Part shown: positions 26,785-36,093 of the stretch, one piece after another
How the letters are laid out: every line of letters starts with the position of its first letter
Position numbering within the stretch: position 1 is the first letter of the stretch
Assembly: GCF_004382825.2 (NCBI RefSeq)
Contig: NZ_SDQO02000003.1
Span: 333,505-397,504, forward strand
Source: Corynebacterium silvaticum
GTDB taxonomy: Bacteria > Actinomycetota > Actinomycetes > Mycobacteriales > Mycobacteriaceae
DNA: 64,000 bases
Direction: 5' to 3'
Program-made: the position numbers and the translations under genes
The notes under the pieces: generated by a model
Databases searched by the model: none
Told to the model about the DNA's origin: nothing
Seen by the model: only the letters and a program-made list of their open reading frames with translations

Positions 26785-27933
26785 ATGGCACTTCATGAGC
26801 GAATCGACGCACTCGCAACGCAGGTCGCCGGCTTGTCCGCGCAAGAGCATGGCTTCGCTCATTTCGACGCTGATGCAGCACACCGCCAGGCGGATATGCA
26901 GGCAGGCTTAGCACCGCAGCGGCTCTCCGGGTGGATAATCCCAGCCAAGGATCTCTCCGATGTGGCAGGCATGCCTACCAGTTATGGCTCAATCCATCGC
27001 AGAGTTATGGCGACGGAAACAGACCCTTTTATAGCCAGATACATGGCGCAGGGTGCGATAGTCCCTGGTAAATCGCTCGTTCCAGAGCTGGGACTCACTG
27101 CGTACACAGAGCCTGTGGGGTTGGTGGCCCCGGTTTTTCACGGTCATACGCCCGGTGGTTCTTCGGGAGGTGCCGCGGTGATGGTGGCTCGTGGGTTGGT
27201 GCGCGCCGCCCACGCTTCTGATGGCGGTGGTTCGATCCGCGTTCCGGCGGCATGCACGGGAATCGTGGGCTTCAAACCACCCCACGATGCGTCGCGAGCC
27301 AACCCCGTAACCCAAGGGTTCCTCACCCGCACGCTTGCCGACGCCGCCTACCTCCACAACATCCGCCCGCTACAGCGCCCGTTGCGCATTGGTGTGCTCA
27401 CGCAGCCTGTCCACGCAGAGATAGACGTTGCGCCTCATATTCTTGCCGCAGTAGAGGACGCAGCCGCGCGGCTGTCCGCTGCTGGCCACACGGTGAGCGC
27501 AGTGAGCAGGCCTTATGGCGACGAGCCCTTTGCGGCTTTTCATGACATTCTGGCGCTAAAATCTACCAAAATTCATGGCTCGGCCTCGCCGCTCGTGGAG
27601 TGGCTACGCGACTGCGGGCACCGTGTGTCTCCATCCCGGAAAGCGGAGGCCATGCGGATTTTCGTGGGCGTCGATAAGCTACTGCGCGCTGCCTGGGACA
27701 TCGACGTCGTGCTCACTCCCACCCTGGCGTTTGATCCGCCACCCGTGGGGCATTTCTCCGCGATGGCACCGGAGGAAGATTTTGCAGCTCAGACCCGCTG
27801 GACCCCGTGGGGAACCATGTTCAACATGTCTGGGGACGCCGCGTTATCGATGCCGCACCGTGGGGTGGGAATTCAGCTCGGCGCCGTCCGCGCGACCGTG
27901 CCTGAGCTCTTTGGCGTGGCGGAGGCATTATGA
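26785..27933 (+). CDS. Amidase-signature family hydrolase
   Basis: This roughly 382-residue enzyme has the Ser-Ser-Lys catalytic set: Lys in IPAKDLSDVAGMP, the Ser-rich block HTPGGSSGGAAVMVA, and the nucleophile region ASDGGGSIRVPAACTGIVGFKPP. It is shorter than typical members (about 450-500 residues). It most resembles general amidases, not GatA, because no gatB or gatC is nearby. The substrate is unknown. ATG 26785 (MALHERID) is the preferred start; GTG 26776 is also in frame. It ends in an ATGA overlap with the CPBP protease gene, so the two form an operon. Confidence 0.82.
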   Translation: MALHERIDALATQVAGLSAQEHGFAHFDADAAHRQADMQAGLAPQRLSGWIIPAKDLSDVAGMPTSYGSIHRRVMATETDPFIARYMAQGAIVPGKSLVPELGLTAYTEPVGLVAPVFHGHTPGGSSGGAAVMVARGLVRAAHASDGGGSIRVPAACTGIVGFKPPHDASRANPVTQGFLTRTLADAAYLHNIRPLQRPLRIGVLTQPVHAEIDVAPHILAAVEDAAARLSAAGHTVSAVSRPYGDEPFAAFHDILALKSTKIHGSASPLVEWLRDCGHRVSPSRKAEAMRIFVGVDKLLRAAWDIDVVLTPTLAFDPPPVGHFSAMAPEEDFAAQTRWTPWGTMFNMSGDAALSMPHRGVGIQLGAVRATVPELFGVAEAL

Positions 27934-28691
27934 CTCGCCGCATTCACGTAGAGATCTGGCTGGTTCTTGCTATCACGTTCGGCATGTCCGGACTGCGTTC
28001 GCTTTTAAGGCTTATCGACGCCACCCTCTCCCCCATAGCTCTCAACGAACAGAGCACCACTCTTAATTCCTCCCGGGCAGATTCCCCTTGGCTCGACCTT
28101 GCGCTGCAGCTGTGCGGCGCAGGAACACTCATCGCGTGGGGGTTGCTCTCCTTATTCCTCCTGGCCACCAATGTCCCTGAGCGCCGCATTTCTGGCCCGT
28201 TGCTTCGGCTCGCGTCTGCAAAGGCGTGGCTCACAGAGATCGGCTGGGGCGCTGTGCTCGCGCTTGTTATCGGAGTGCCAGGCCTTGCCTTCTACGCCAC
28301 CGCGGTGCATCTAGGACTGTCCAAGCAGGTTATTCCAAGCTCGCTCGACATATGGTGGGCGATTCCTATTCTGCTGCTGTATTCGTTTGCCAACGCCTTT
28401 GCAGAGGAAATTGTGGTGGTCGGGTGGCTTAGCACGCGCCTTCGACAGCTCGGTATGTCCACCGGCCTCATCCTCCTAGCATCCTCGCTACTACGCGGCT
28501 CCTACCACCTCTACCAGGGGTTTTCCGCAGGAATCGGCAATATGATTATGGGGCTTCTCTTTACGTGGTTCTACCTCAGATGGCGCCCGCAGCACGTCTG
28601 GCCGCTCATCGTCGGGCACTTCCTTATCGATGCCGTCGCCTTTGTCGGTTACTCCCTCATCGGCGGGAATCTGCAGTTCTTGGGTCTTTAA
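27930..28691 (+). CDS. CPBP-family intramembrane metalloprotease
   Basis: This 253-residue protein has about seven membrane helices. The CPBP (Abi/Rce1-like) motifs are AFAEEIVVVGWL with the catalytic Glu pair, SLLRGSYHLYQG with a metal-binding His, and VGHFLIDAVAFVGY with the last His and Asp. The usual Arg of EExxxR is replaced, as seen in many actinobacterial members. Possible roles are processing of membrane peptides or bacteriocin self-immunity; nothing nearby decides. Its start overlaps the amidase stop by four bases. Confidence 0.85.
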   Translation: MTRRIHVEIWLVLAITFGMSGLRSLLRLIDATLSPIALNEQSTTLNSSRADSPWLDLALQLCGAGTLIAWGLLSLFLLATNVPERRISGPLLRLASAKAWLTEIGWGAVLALVIGVPGLAFYATAVHLGLSKQVIPSSLDIWWAIPILLLYSFANAFAEEIVVVGWLSTRLRQLGMSTGLILLASSLLRGSYHLYQGFSAGIGNMIMGLLFTWFYLRWRPQHVWPLIVGHFLIDAVAFVGYSLIGGNLQFLGL

Positions 28692-28741
28692 ATGTGAGAT
28701 AAGTTAGCCGCAAACGGCCTTAACTTACTACGCTTATTCTC

Positions 28742-30007
28742 ATGAACCCACAGGAGCCACAGGCAGGACGCGGATCGCGTGACGAGTTCATGCGCGACTC
28801 CCAAGGAAATCCCCTGCTCGATCGCTACGGTCGACCCGTACGTCGCCGAGGTAGGACCGCACCGCAACGACGGCCGCGTCGTAACGCTCAGGTTCCCCAA
28901 CCGGAGGCAACGCGTTTCGACGCCCCCGCGCAACCGCAACGCCCCCAGCAATACTTCCCGTCGGAGCACGAGCAGCAACAGCTGTCCCAGGGTTACGCCG
29001 ACCCCCGTGGGTACCAATCCCAGAATTTCCAACCCAATCGCAACTTTGAACGCCACCAGGCTGCCATCCAGCAGCCCAGTGCACCCCGACGCCGCCGGCG
29101 GATTCTGCGCCCGCGCGGTTGTCTGTCCAGCTTAACGTGGCTGGTTGTTATTGTCTTGGTCATCGGCATCGCCGGCACGCTCTGGATGGACACCAAACTC
29201 AACCGAACCAACGCGCGCCCTGCCAACCGCATCGCCAACACCGCCGGGACAAACTGGCTACTCGTCGGCTCAGATTCCCGCACAGGCCTCAGCGAAGCCG
29301 ACGCCCAGCGCCTAGGAACCGGTGGCGACCTCGGCTCCATGCGAACCGACACCATCATGCTGCTCCACATACCCACCAGTGGCAAAGCAACCCTGCTGTC
29401 TCTCCCCCGCGACTCCTACGTCAGCATTCCCGGGTACGGGATGGATAAAATCAACGCGGCCTTCACCTACGGTGGCGCACCGCTGCTTACCCAAACCGTG
29501 GAAGGAGCCACCGGCCTGCGCGTAGACCACTACGCAGAAATCGGCATGGGTGGGCTGGCCAACGTCGTTGACGCAGTTGGCGGCATCGAGGTCTGCCCCG
29601 CAGAACCCATCACCGACCCTCTGGCGGCACTGTCCATCAGCGCCGGATGCCAGAAAGTCAACGGACCAACAGCCCTCGGATACGTCCGCACACGAGCCAC
29701 CCCCCTAGGTGATCTTGACCGTGTGCAGCGCCAACGAGAATTTTTCGCGGCGCTGGTTAATAAACTCACATCCACCAGCACCTTTGCCAACCCATTCCGA
29801 TTCTTCCCCACCGTAAACAGCGTGGCAGGAAGCTTCACTGTTGGCAGCGAAGACCACGTCTGGCACCTCTTCCGCGTCGCCCTAGCAATACGCGAAGGCG
29901 TAGACACCGTCACCGTCCCTTACTCAGGATTTGCCAACTACGACGTAGGAAGCGTGGTCCTCTGGGACAAGGCAGTGGCTGAACAACTATTCGCCTCCTT
30001 GCGATAA
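28742..30007 (+). CDS. LytR-CpsA-Psr (LCP) family wall-polymer ligase
   Basis: This 421-residue protein has a Gln/Pro/Arg-rich cytoplasmic N-terminus (about 120 residues) and one membrane helix (LSSLTWLVVIVLVIGIAGTLW). The extracytoplasmic LCP domain follows: LLVGSDSRTGLSEADA, LGSMRTDTIMLLHIPTSG, SLPRDSYVSIPGYGMDKINAAFTYGG and GYVRTRATPLGDLDRVQRQRE. These Arg and Asp residues bind the pyrophosphate of the lipid-linked donor. In corynebacteria and mycobacteria LCP enzymes attach arabinogalactan to peptidoglycan, which fits the wall genes of this window. No LytR_C domain is present. The start is ATG 28742. Confidence 0.9.
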   Translation: MNPQEPQAGRGSRDEFMRDSQGNPLLDRYGRPVRRRGRTAPQRRPRRNAQVPQPEATRFDAPAQPQRPQQYFPSEHEQQQLSQGYADPRGYQSQNFQPNRNFERHQAAIQQPSAPRRRRRILRPRGCLSSLTWLVVIVLVIGIAGTLWMDTKLNRTNARPANRIANTAGTNWLLVGSDSRTGLSEADAQRLGTGGDLGSMRTDTIMLLHIPTSGKATLLSLPRDSYVSIPGYGMDKINAAFTYGGAPLLTQTVEGATGLRVDHYAEIGMGGLANVVDAVGGIEVCPAEPITDPLAALSISAGCQKVNGPTALGYVRTRATPLGDLDRVQRQREFFAALVNKLTSTSTFANPFRFFPTVNSVAGSFTVGSEDHVWHLFRVALAIREGVDTVTVPYSGFANYDVGSVVLWDKAVAEQLFASLR

Positions 30008-30020
30008 CCATCGCCCTATG

Positions 30021-30061
30021 AGTGATGCCGTTGTGACTAGAGCAGTCACAACGGCATCACT
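30021..30061. terminator. Bidirectional terminator between the LCP and CirA-like genes
   Basis: A perfect 18-base stem (30021-30038 with 30044-30061) closes the loop AGAGC. It lies between convergent genes. Confidence 0.8.
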
Positions 30062-30110
30062 GTATTTACAGCATCCTAGTGAGCCTTTGGCTCAGGCTTT
30101 TGGTGTGCCT

Positions 30111-31196
30111 TTAACGAGGCAAGAACGGCAGCAACACATGCACCAAACCTGCAAGCAAGCCCACGCCGCCCAAAGACACAATTGCCTTCAACCATGACGG
30201 CCACGTGGTGGGAGACCAAGAAATCTGCGGCTTCTGCGGTGATTTAGCAGGCGGAACCTGATCCTTCGTCTCAGGAGTCTTGTTCTCTGTGTCTACCTTG
30301 GGCTTTTCTGCATCCGTTTTAGGCTTCTCGGGGGCCGGCTTCTCTGTATCAGCCTTGGGTTTTTCTGGTTTTTCCTGAGGCTTTGGCGCTGGTGAAGTAC
30401 CATTGAGCGCAACTAATTTTGTCTTGTTCTCCAGAGCTGCCTTGAGAATTTCATCTTTATCGATTTTTTTAGGATCAATAACTTTAGAAGGCGTTAATTG
30501 GTTTTCTTCATCTCCTAAATGATGTTCGCCTTTAATCTTTTCGATAAAGCGATCTTGAACATTCCAGTCGAGGATGGAATACGCACTGTACTCATAGGTT
30601 TCTTCACCTGACTCCAACTTAGAAATGACCCGTTGTAAGCCATCTGCACCGTTATTCGCGATCTTATGAGTGTTGTTTATCTGAGCTCTATTGGGCGTTC
30701 CAGCATCAGCATTCAACGCTAAAATACGATATTTTTCCTCCATAGTCTTCACAAGAGGGAGCGCCTTTTTCGATTCCGCTAAGTCAATACCAACTTGTGA
30801 AATATCAATCTCTCGCGCTTGCTGGTTACCTTCTACTTTAAGTATTGCTAGCGATACACGAGCTTTTGCTAGATAACAGGCATTTTCGGATTCTTCATGC
30901 GCCTTTCTAATCTCTGGTGACGCTCCAACATAGTTTTCAAACTTTTGTTCCCCTGATGCCGCATGGTACAAATGCCGCATTTTAGCCACCGATACCAAGG
31001 ATTTTAATTCCGAGACGTACTCACCACCATCCTCAGCCTTATTAATCATCATGTAGTTCCCCGGCATCGCATCGTGAGTCTGCGCGCTAGCCACCGCAGT
31101 GACTAATGGCGACGTCGCCGCCAGCGAGGACGCAGTGAACACAGAAGCTGTAGCCAAAGCGCTGATGGTGAGAGAAAGTATGCGGTTGTTTTTCAT
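30111..31196 (-). CDS. CirA-like membrane-anchored protein of the haem-uptake pair
   Basis: This 361-residue exported protein has signal peptide NRILSLTISALATASVFTASSLA, cut near AVASAQ. A helical domain of about 220 residues (LKSLVSVAKMRHLYHAA) follows. Next is a Pro/Lys/Glu spacer with repeats like EKPKADTEKPAPEKPK, and a C-terminal membrane helix (WLKAIVSLGGVGLLAGLVHVLL) with tail PFLPR. The plan and position 11 bases downstream of a ChtC-like gene match the iron-regulated cirA gene reported beside chtC in C. diphtheriae; the biochemical role is unknown. The pair probably shares the DtxR-type box at 33203. It is AT-rich compared with flanking genes. Confidence 0.65.
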   Translation of the reverse strand: MKNNRILSLTISALATASVFTASSLAATSPLVTAVASAQTHDAMPGNYMMINKAEDGGEYVSELKSLVSVAKMRHLYHAASGEQKFENYVGASPEIRKAHEESENACYLAKARVSLAILKVEGNQQAREIDISQVGIDLAESKKALPLVKTMEEKYRILALNADAGTPNRAQINNTHKIANNGADGLQRVISKLESGEETYEYSAYSILDWNVQDRFIEKIKGEHHLGDEENQLTPSKVIDPKKIDKDEILKAALENKTKLVALNGTSPAPKPQEKPEKPKADTEKPAPEKPKTDAEKPKVDTENKTPETKDQVPPAKSPQKPQISWSPTTWPSWLKAIVSLGGVGLLAGLVHVLLPFLPR

Positions 31197-31207
31197 GTTT
31201 ATATCCT

Positions 31208-33133
31208 TTAGAGACCCAAGAAGCTACGAATATGGTTTTGAAAGAAGAAGGAAAGAACGGAAAGCCCGCCCAAGACCCCCAAGACAATGCCGATGATTTT
31301 TCCACTGGGTGAGGGCTTTGTTTTCTCGGCTTCACGTCGTTCGATTTCCTTGAGACGGTTTTCGTTGTCAGACTTAGCCACAGGCGGTTTAGACATGTCT
31401 GTCATGCGAGTGAGTACGTAGTATTCCTTGAGGTCACCGGTCGATTCATCCAAGGTCTGCACATAAACGTCGCCGTTTTTATTGATTAAAAAGTCACCGT
31501 GTCGCCGGTTGGAAGTCTCTCTGCCGTTGGTGATGGGAAGTGACTTCTCCACCTTCAAATCTGCAGGGTTAAGCCAGTTCAGGTTGCCCTTTCTGCCGTC
31601 TAGCTGAACGATTTTTCCGTCATGGAAAACTGATCCTGCCCATAGTTCTCCGCCAGAAAGCTGTATGGATTCCGTCATCGGAGAAACATCGCGGTCGGCG
31701 TACTTCAGCATTTGTGCCCCGCCCCGACCAAAATGGGTAGACCGCAAAATGGTTTCCCCATCCGTAGATACCCCAGAAAGAGCTGTGCGCTCTAGGTACT
31801 GAGACCCCTTCATGTACTTGAAAGCATCATCGGAGGCATTCAAGTCAATGGAGAAAAGGAAACCCTTGGTGGCGATGTCGTTATCTTCCAGCGTGACGGC
31901 AGCGCCTGGGTGGAAGATAAAGGTTCCGTCGTTCATCTTCGCGACTTCAGCAAAGTCATCATTATTAAAGATCTTGGCGTACACCGATTCGCCATCGATA
32001 ACCTTCGCCCCCAGAACTTCTGCAGTCTTTGGAAGAGCTATCGATCGCTTGTCCTGAGACTTATCAAAAATGGTGAGATGCCCACCGCTCTCCCTGGCCG
32101 AGTCGTCGCCTGATTCAGCACTAATTGCAAAGAACTTGCCGGAATCTGGATCCACGCCGATTCCCCGGATAGTCTCAGGCACAGTTCCCACGCTGGTAGG
32201 CTCACCGATTCCATCTCCAGAGACGGCAACTTTCATGAGCGTCTTCGCATCAGAGGACCCCTCCGATGCTGCGTAAAAGAGCTCACCTGTTGAAGCATTG
32301 AAAGCGACCGTGGCCAGCTTATCTATGGGTAATTCTTTTTTAGCTATCAGTCGCAATTCTGCGTCGAGAAGCGTCACTCCGTATTCGGCGGTCGCAATCA
32401 CAATTTTCTCGCCGTAGAGGAACGGGCGGGAGATGCGATCGTAGTCCTTTGGAGCCGTCCATTTTTGGGCCGCGGTTCGCAGGCCTCCTTGATCGCCGGC
32501 AGGGCGCACACCCTTGCCTTTGTATGTGAAACCAAGGGGATCAAGGCCTTCATTCTCGTTATAAAAATCAGAGAACATTTTCACGCCGTCGGGGGTTAGC
32601 GCGGTGGCAATATCGGACCAGCTGATCTTGCCTTCACTATCCGTAAATTGCGCTCCCGACGTATATAGGTTTGCAATTCGGACAGGCTTTTCAGGAGAGA
32701 AGTACTGCCCCATGGTGTATTGCTTCGAGCGCACAGTGGCTTCCATATAGGAGCCCTCTGGAGCAATGACGACCTTGGGGTTCTTCATGGAGAGGTCAAG
32801 CGAGCAATCGTCTTCAACAGGGTCTTTTGTCCCCGCGTTTTTGCAGTACTTCTTGTATAGGACCTCACCTTTGAATTGGGCTTCAAGCTTTGAGGTGGAT
32901 TCATCGAAAGCCTGGGAGACCAGCGGGAAGGTAAAGGATGTATCGGAGCGGGTGGCACCGTCGGAAAGCTTTGTAGCACCACCGGTGTAATTGTTAAAGC
33001 TAGAACGTATTCCCCAAGACAGGGAGCCTTCAGCTGAGGCATCCTGCGAATATGCAACTGGTGTGAGGGAAACGAGGGAGGATGCCATAAACGTTGCCAC
33101 GATAGTGGCCGTATGGCGTCGCATTCGGTTCAA
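31208..33133 (-). CDS. ChtA/ChtC-like haem-binding surface protein with one HtaA domain
   Basis: This protein of about 640 residues has a signal peptide ending near AYSQDASAEG. One N-terminal HtaA/CR domain (GSLSWGIRSSFNNYTGG through SEGKISWSDIATALTPDGV) contains Tyr and His candidates for haem contact. A repeat-rich region of about 400 residues resembles a beta-propeller (FAISAESGDDS, LFSIDLNASDDAFKY). The C-terminal membrane helix is KIIGIVLGVLGGLSVLSFFF. In C. diphtheriae ChtA and ChtC bind haem and haemoglobin and pass haem to HtaA/HmuTUV. The TTG at 33131-33133 has AAAGGA at seven bases; the ATG at 33124 would sit 15 bases away. No hmuTUV genes adjoin here. Confidence 0.75.
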   Translation of the reverse strand: MNRMRRHTATIVATFMASSLVSLTPVAYSQDASAEGSLSWGIRSSFNNYTGGATKLSDGATRSDTSFTFPLVSQAFDESTSKLEAQFKGEVLYKKYCKNAGTKDPVEDDCSLDLSMKNPKVVIAPEGSYMEATVRSKQYTMGQYFSPEKPVRIANLYTSGAQFTDSEGKISWSDIATALTPDGVKMFSDFYNENEGLDPLGFTYKGKGVRPAGDQGGLRTAAQKWTAPKDYDRISRPFLYGEKIVIATAEYGVTLLDAELRLIAKKELPIDKLATVAFNASTGELFYAASEGSSDAKTLMKVAVSGDGIGEPTSVGTVPETIRGIGVDPDSGKFFAISAESGDDSARESGGHLTIFDKSQDKRSIALPKTAEVLGAKVIDGESVYAKIFNNDDFAEVAKMNDGTFIFHPGAAVTLEDNDIATKGFLFSIDLNASDDAFKYMKGSQYLERTALSGVSTDGETILRSTHFGRGGAQMLKYADRDVSPMTESIQLSGGELWAGSVFHDGKIVQLDGRKGNLNWLNPADLKVEKSLPITNGRETSNRRHGDFLINKNGDVYVQTLDESTGDLKEYYVLTRMTDMSKPPVAKSDNENRLKEIERREAEKTKPSPSGKIIGIVLGVLGGLSVLSFFFQNHIRSFLGL

Positions 33134-33202
33134 CGCAGTTCCTTTCGAGTTATGCAGTTCACCCGGCCCTAGCCGAGCGCACACAACCATATACCCGTTT
33201 TA

Positions 33203-33221
33203 TTAGGCATGCCTAACATTA
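33203..33221 (-). promoter_or_regulatory. DtxR-type iron box upstream of the ChtC/CirA pair
   Basis: TTAGGCATGCCTAACATTA matches the DtxR consensus TTAGGTTAGCCTAACCTWA at about 15 of 19 positions. It contains the palindrome TTAGGCATGCCTAA. It lies about 70 bases upstream of the haem-protein start, which suits iron repression of the operon. Confidence 0.65.
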
Positions 33222-33350
33222 ATTAAAGACGGGGGTACGTGAGCCACGTCGCTTCTTCTTTACCGGCCCAATAAGCTCGGAAAATTAACCCTTAAGGAAA
33301 ACCTTTTTTATTTTGCATAACACAATGGTTGACCCTGTTACCTGGCACAC

Positions 33351-33380
33351 AAAAACGGGCACCCACAGTGGAGTGCCCGT
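33351..33380 (-). terminator. Terminator after the AGCS symporter gene
   Basis: ACGGGCAC (33355-33362) pairs with GTGCCCGT (33373-33380). On the minus strand TTTTTG follows directly. Confidence 0.8.
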
Positions 33381-33393
33381 TAAAGGTTAAGGT

Positions 33394-34953
33394 TTAAGGT
33401 TCGTAGGGTGCGTCGCCAAGCCGGGGATCGATGTGAGCGCCACGCTCCGCGCCAACCGCCTCACGACGCTTCTTACGCTCAACCCAGAAATCGGCATTCT
33501 TAATGCCCACGGCATCCGGATCAAAGTCCGGTTCCAACCCGGCTTTCTTTTGCCGGTAATAATCGCGCAAGCACTTAAGTGCAGGCACCTGCAAAATGAG
33601 TATTCCGATAACGTTAAGCCACGCAGTAGTACCCACTCCAATATCGCCCAGCGTCCACGCCGCGCCAGGAGTGGAGGTCGCGCCAATAATCACAGACACA
33701 ATCATGAGTGACCGAAGCGCCCAGATAATAACCCTACGCAGACCCTTGCTGTGCACCCAACGATTTAGATACGCAAAATTGGTCTCCGACAGGTAGTAAT
33801 ACGCAACCACCGTGGTAAAAGCGAAGAACATAATAGCGACCGCAATAAACGACGGCCCCAGACCCGAAGCAACCGAATCAAGACCCGACTGCACAAACCC
33901 CGGCCCCACCGGAACACCATCAGGCAGCGAACCCTGGTAAATAACCGCGCCCTCTTCACTCTCGCCGGAAAATACCTTGTACATATCGGTCGAGATGATG
34001 ATGAATGCCGTTGCAGAACACACAAAAAGCGTATCGACGTACACGGCGAACGCTTGCGCGAAGCCCTGCTTTGCCGGATGCGAGACTTCCGCAGCGGCGG
34101 CAGCCTGCGGACCGGTACCCTGACCAGCCTCATTGGAGTAAATGCCACGACGGACACCCCACATGATCGCCGATCCAAAGAGTCCCGAGAATGTGGCTTC
34201 AGCATTAAAAGCAGACTTAAAAATCAGCCCAAAGACGTGAGGAATCTGATCAAAGTTCATGAACAAGATGACGATGGCAACCGCGATATAAACAACAGCC
34301 ATGGCCGGCACCACCATCGTGGCAAAGTTCGCGATACGCTTCACACCGCCGATAATGATCAGAGCAAGCACCACCGCAAGTACCACAGCAGTAATCTTTA
34401 CATCCACTCCCCATGCATTATTGACCGCCGCAGCCACGCCGTTCGCCTGGATTCCAGGGAGAAAGTAGCTGGTGGAAAAAATCATCGCAACGGCAAAGAC
34501 AATGCCGTAGACCAGCATGAAAGGAGCAGCCTTGGTGTGGCGATACGCCTTTTCCAGATAAAACGCCGGACCACCGCGGTACTCGCCAGTGTCGCGGTCT
34601 TGCTCTTTATAGATCTGGGCGAGGGTACATTCCACAAAAGATGTTGAGGCACCCAAAAAGGCAACCATCCACATCCAGAACACTGCGCCGGGGCCACCGA
34701 ATGCGATAGCTGTAGCCACACCAGCAATATTGCCCACACCCACGCGACCAGCAAGGGACATCATCAACGATTGAAAAGAGGAGACACCGTTTTCCGATTT
34801 TTCACCGCGCCGCAGCTGACGGAGCATGTCTGGAAGACCCCGAAGCTGCACAAAACGGGTGGCGATGGTGAAGTAGATGCCGGCAGCCAAGCACAAAAAC
34901 ACAAGCGCTGGAGACCAGATTATTGAGTTCAGAGTATTCAGTGCATCAGCCAT
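33394..34953 (-). CDS. Alanine/glycine:cation symporter (AGCS family)
   Basis: This 519-residue sodium- or proton-coupled amino-acid symporter has about eleven membrane segments. The AGCS signature is visible as SLAGRVGVGNIAGVATAIAFGGPGAVFWMW, and GVRRGIYSNEAGQGTGPQAAAAAEVSHPAKQGF is the strongest family block. IGVGTTAWLNVIG lies near the C-terminus. Substrates in the family are alanine, glycine or serine. A charged C-terminal tail (VERKKRREAVGAERGAHIDP) is cytosolic. The gene stands alone with its own terminator. The start is ATG 34951-34953. Confidence 0.9.
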   Translation of the reverse strand: MADALNTLNSIIWSPALVFLCLAAGIYFTIATRFVQLRGLPDMLRQLRRGEKSENGVSSFQSLMMSLAGRVGVGNIAGVATAIAFGGPGAVFWMWMVAFLGASTSFVECTLAQIYKEQDRDTGEYRGGPAFYLEKAYRHTKAAPFMLVYGIVFAVAMIFSTSYFLPGIQANGVAAAVNNAWGVDVKITAVVLAVVLALIIIGGVKRIANFATMVVPAMAVVYIAVAIVILFMNFDQIPHVFGLIFKSAFNAEATFSGLFGSAIMWGVRRGIYSNEAGQGTGPQAAAAAEVSHPAKQGFAQAFAVYVDTLFVCSATAFIIISTDMYKVFSGESEEGAVIYQGSLPDGVPVGPGFVQSGLDSVASGLGPSFIAVAIMFFAFTTVVAYYYLSETNFAYLNRWVHSKGLRRVIIWALRSLMIVSVIIGATSTPGAAWTLGDIGVGTTAWLNVIGILILQVPALKCLRDYYRQKKAGLEPDFDPDAVGIKNADFWVERKKRREAVGAERGAHIDPRLGDAPYEP

Positions 34954-35053
34954 ATAAACTCCCTAGATGTGATTGGCATCTCTTTTTGAGGATTTATACA
35001 TCATGCACCACGATGGCCCGGAATGCACTGATTCCGAGAAAAACGCCACCATG

Positions 35054-35086
35054 TGGGGGCACGAATACTCTGAAAACGTGCCCCCA
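35054..35086 (-). terminator. Hairpin between the AGCS and DUF5926 genes
   Basis: TGGGGGCACG (35054-35063) pairs with CGTGCCCCCA (35077-35086). It follows the DUF5926 stop on the minus strand but has no T-run. Confidence 0.4.
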
Positions 35087-35118
35087 GTCAACCACTGTCT
35101 AACGTTGCCTAACGCCGT

Positions 35119-36030
35119 CTAGCGAATAGTCACCTGGCGAGACTTGATGTTCTCCAGCTGGCGACGCTCATCGGGGTTCAGCTGAGAGTCATTGCCCAGC
35201 TCAGCCTCAATCTTCTCGTTCAAAGCCACAAGATCGGCGGCATAATCCTCGTGAGAGCGCTCAGGATCCAGATCCCATACCGGAACGGCGAGTCCGTGGG
35301 TACGGAAAACGCCGGCAAACTTGGTTTCGTCGCCAAGCTTTAGCTCCCCACGAGCAGCGATGCGGGCAAGTGCACGCAACAACGTGTCTTCTTCCTCGCC
35401 GCGCACCCACCGGATGTGAGCCTTCTGGCCTGGGTTAATCCACCATACGGTTCCTGGAACGTCTGCCTCCACACGGTGCGAAGGCAAAACGGAGTCGTTA
35501 GCCGCCTGGATTGCCTGAGCATGCATGGGGCTCACGGCGGTACCCTCTGGAATCCACCAGTTGAAATCGCTGAACTCGGTGATCTCGATCTCCTGATCAG
35601 CACTAAGCAGCTCGTTCAGTCTTGGCTCCGTGCCATCTGCCACAGCACGAGCCAAGGTCTCCCCTGGCTTAGCGCTCTTCGCCCAGTTCAGGGCATAGGC
35701 CAGGTCACGATTCGGATTATTGGAACGGGCCTGGGTCTGCAGAGCGACGAGGACGTCTCCCCCTACTGACTCTTCGCGCACCAATGCCGCGCTGCCACCT
35801 GGCAAAACCGTGCACAGCGATACTTCGCCGAGGCCCTCAACCGTAACCTTAGCCACTGCGGAAGGCACGAATTCCTGCATAGCCACCAGATCCGTCTCAA
35901 AAGCGAATCCGCCGTACGGACGCGGGTCGCGCTCAAATGCCGCATGTTCTGCAGCGCGAGCAGCAAGCTTAGCCTGACGACGGCTCATGCCCTCAGGAAG
36001 CTGTTCCTTCTTTTTGTTCTTCTTAGCCAT
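35119..36030 (-). CDS. DUF5926-family protein
   Basis: This 303-residue cytosolic protein has a Lys-rich N-terminus (MAKKNKKKEQLPEGMSRRQ) followed by ERDPRPYGGFAFETDLVAM. The middle has TEFSDFNWWIPEGTAVSP and GTVWWINPGQKAHIRWVRGEE, and the C-terminus is helical (EKIEAELGNDSQLNPDERRQ). It is an actinobacterial family of unknown function; no catalytic motif is evident. ATG 36028-36030 is chosen over a TTG nine bases upstream. It is followed on the same strand by the AGCS gene after about 165 bases, so co-transcription is uncertain. Confidence 0.75.
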   Translation of the reverse strand: MAKKNKKKEQLPEGMSRRQAKLAARAAEHAAFERDPRPYGGFAFETDLVAMQEFVPSAVAKVTVEGLGEVSLCTVLPGGSAALVREESVGGDVLVALQTQARSNNPNRDLAYALNWAKSAKPGETLARAVADGTEPRLNELLSADQEIEITEFSDFNWWIPEGTAVSPMHAQAIQAANDSVLPSHRVEADVPGTVWWINPGQKAHIRWVRGEEEDTLLRALARIAARGELKLGDETKFAGVFRTHGLAVPVWDLDPERSHEDYAADLVALNEKIEAELGNDSQLNPDERRQLENIKSRQVTIR

Positions 36031-36093
36031 GCCACACAACTTACCGGTAGTAAGTCCTCAACACCGCCTCAGGGTTTCTTCACCTTGAGACGC

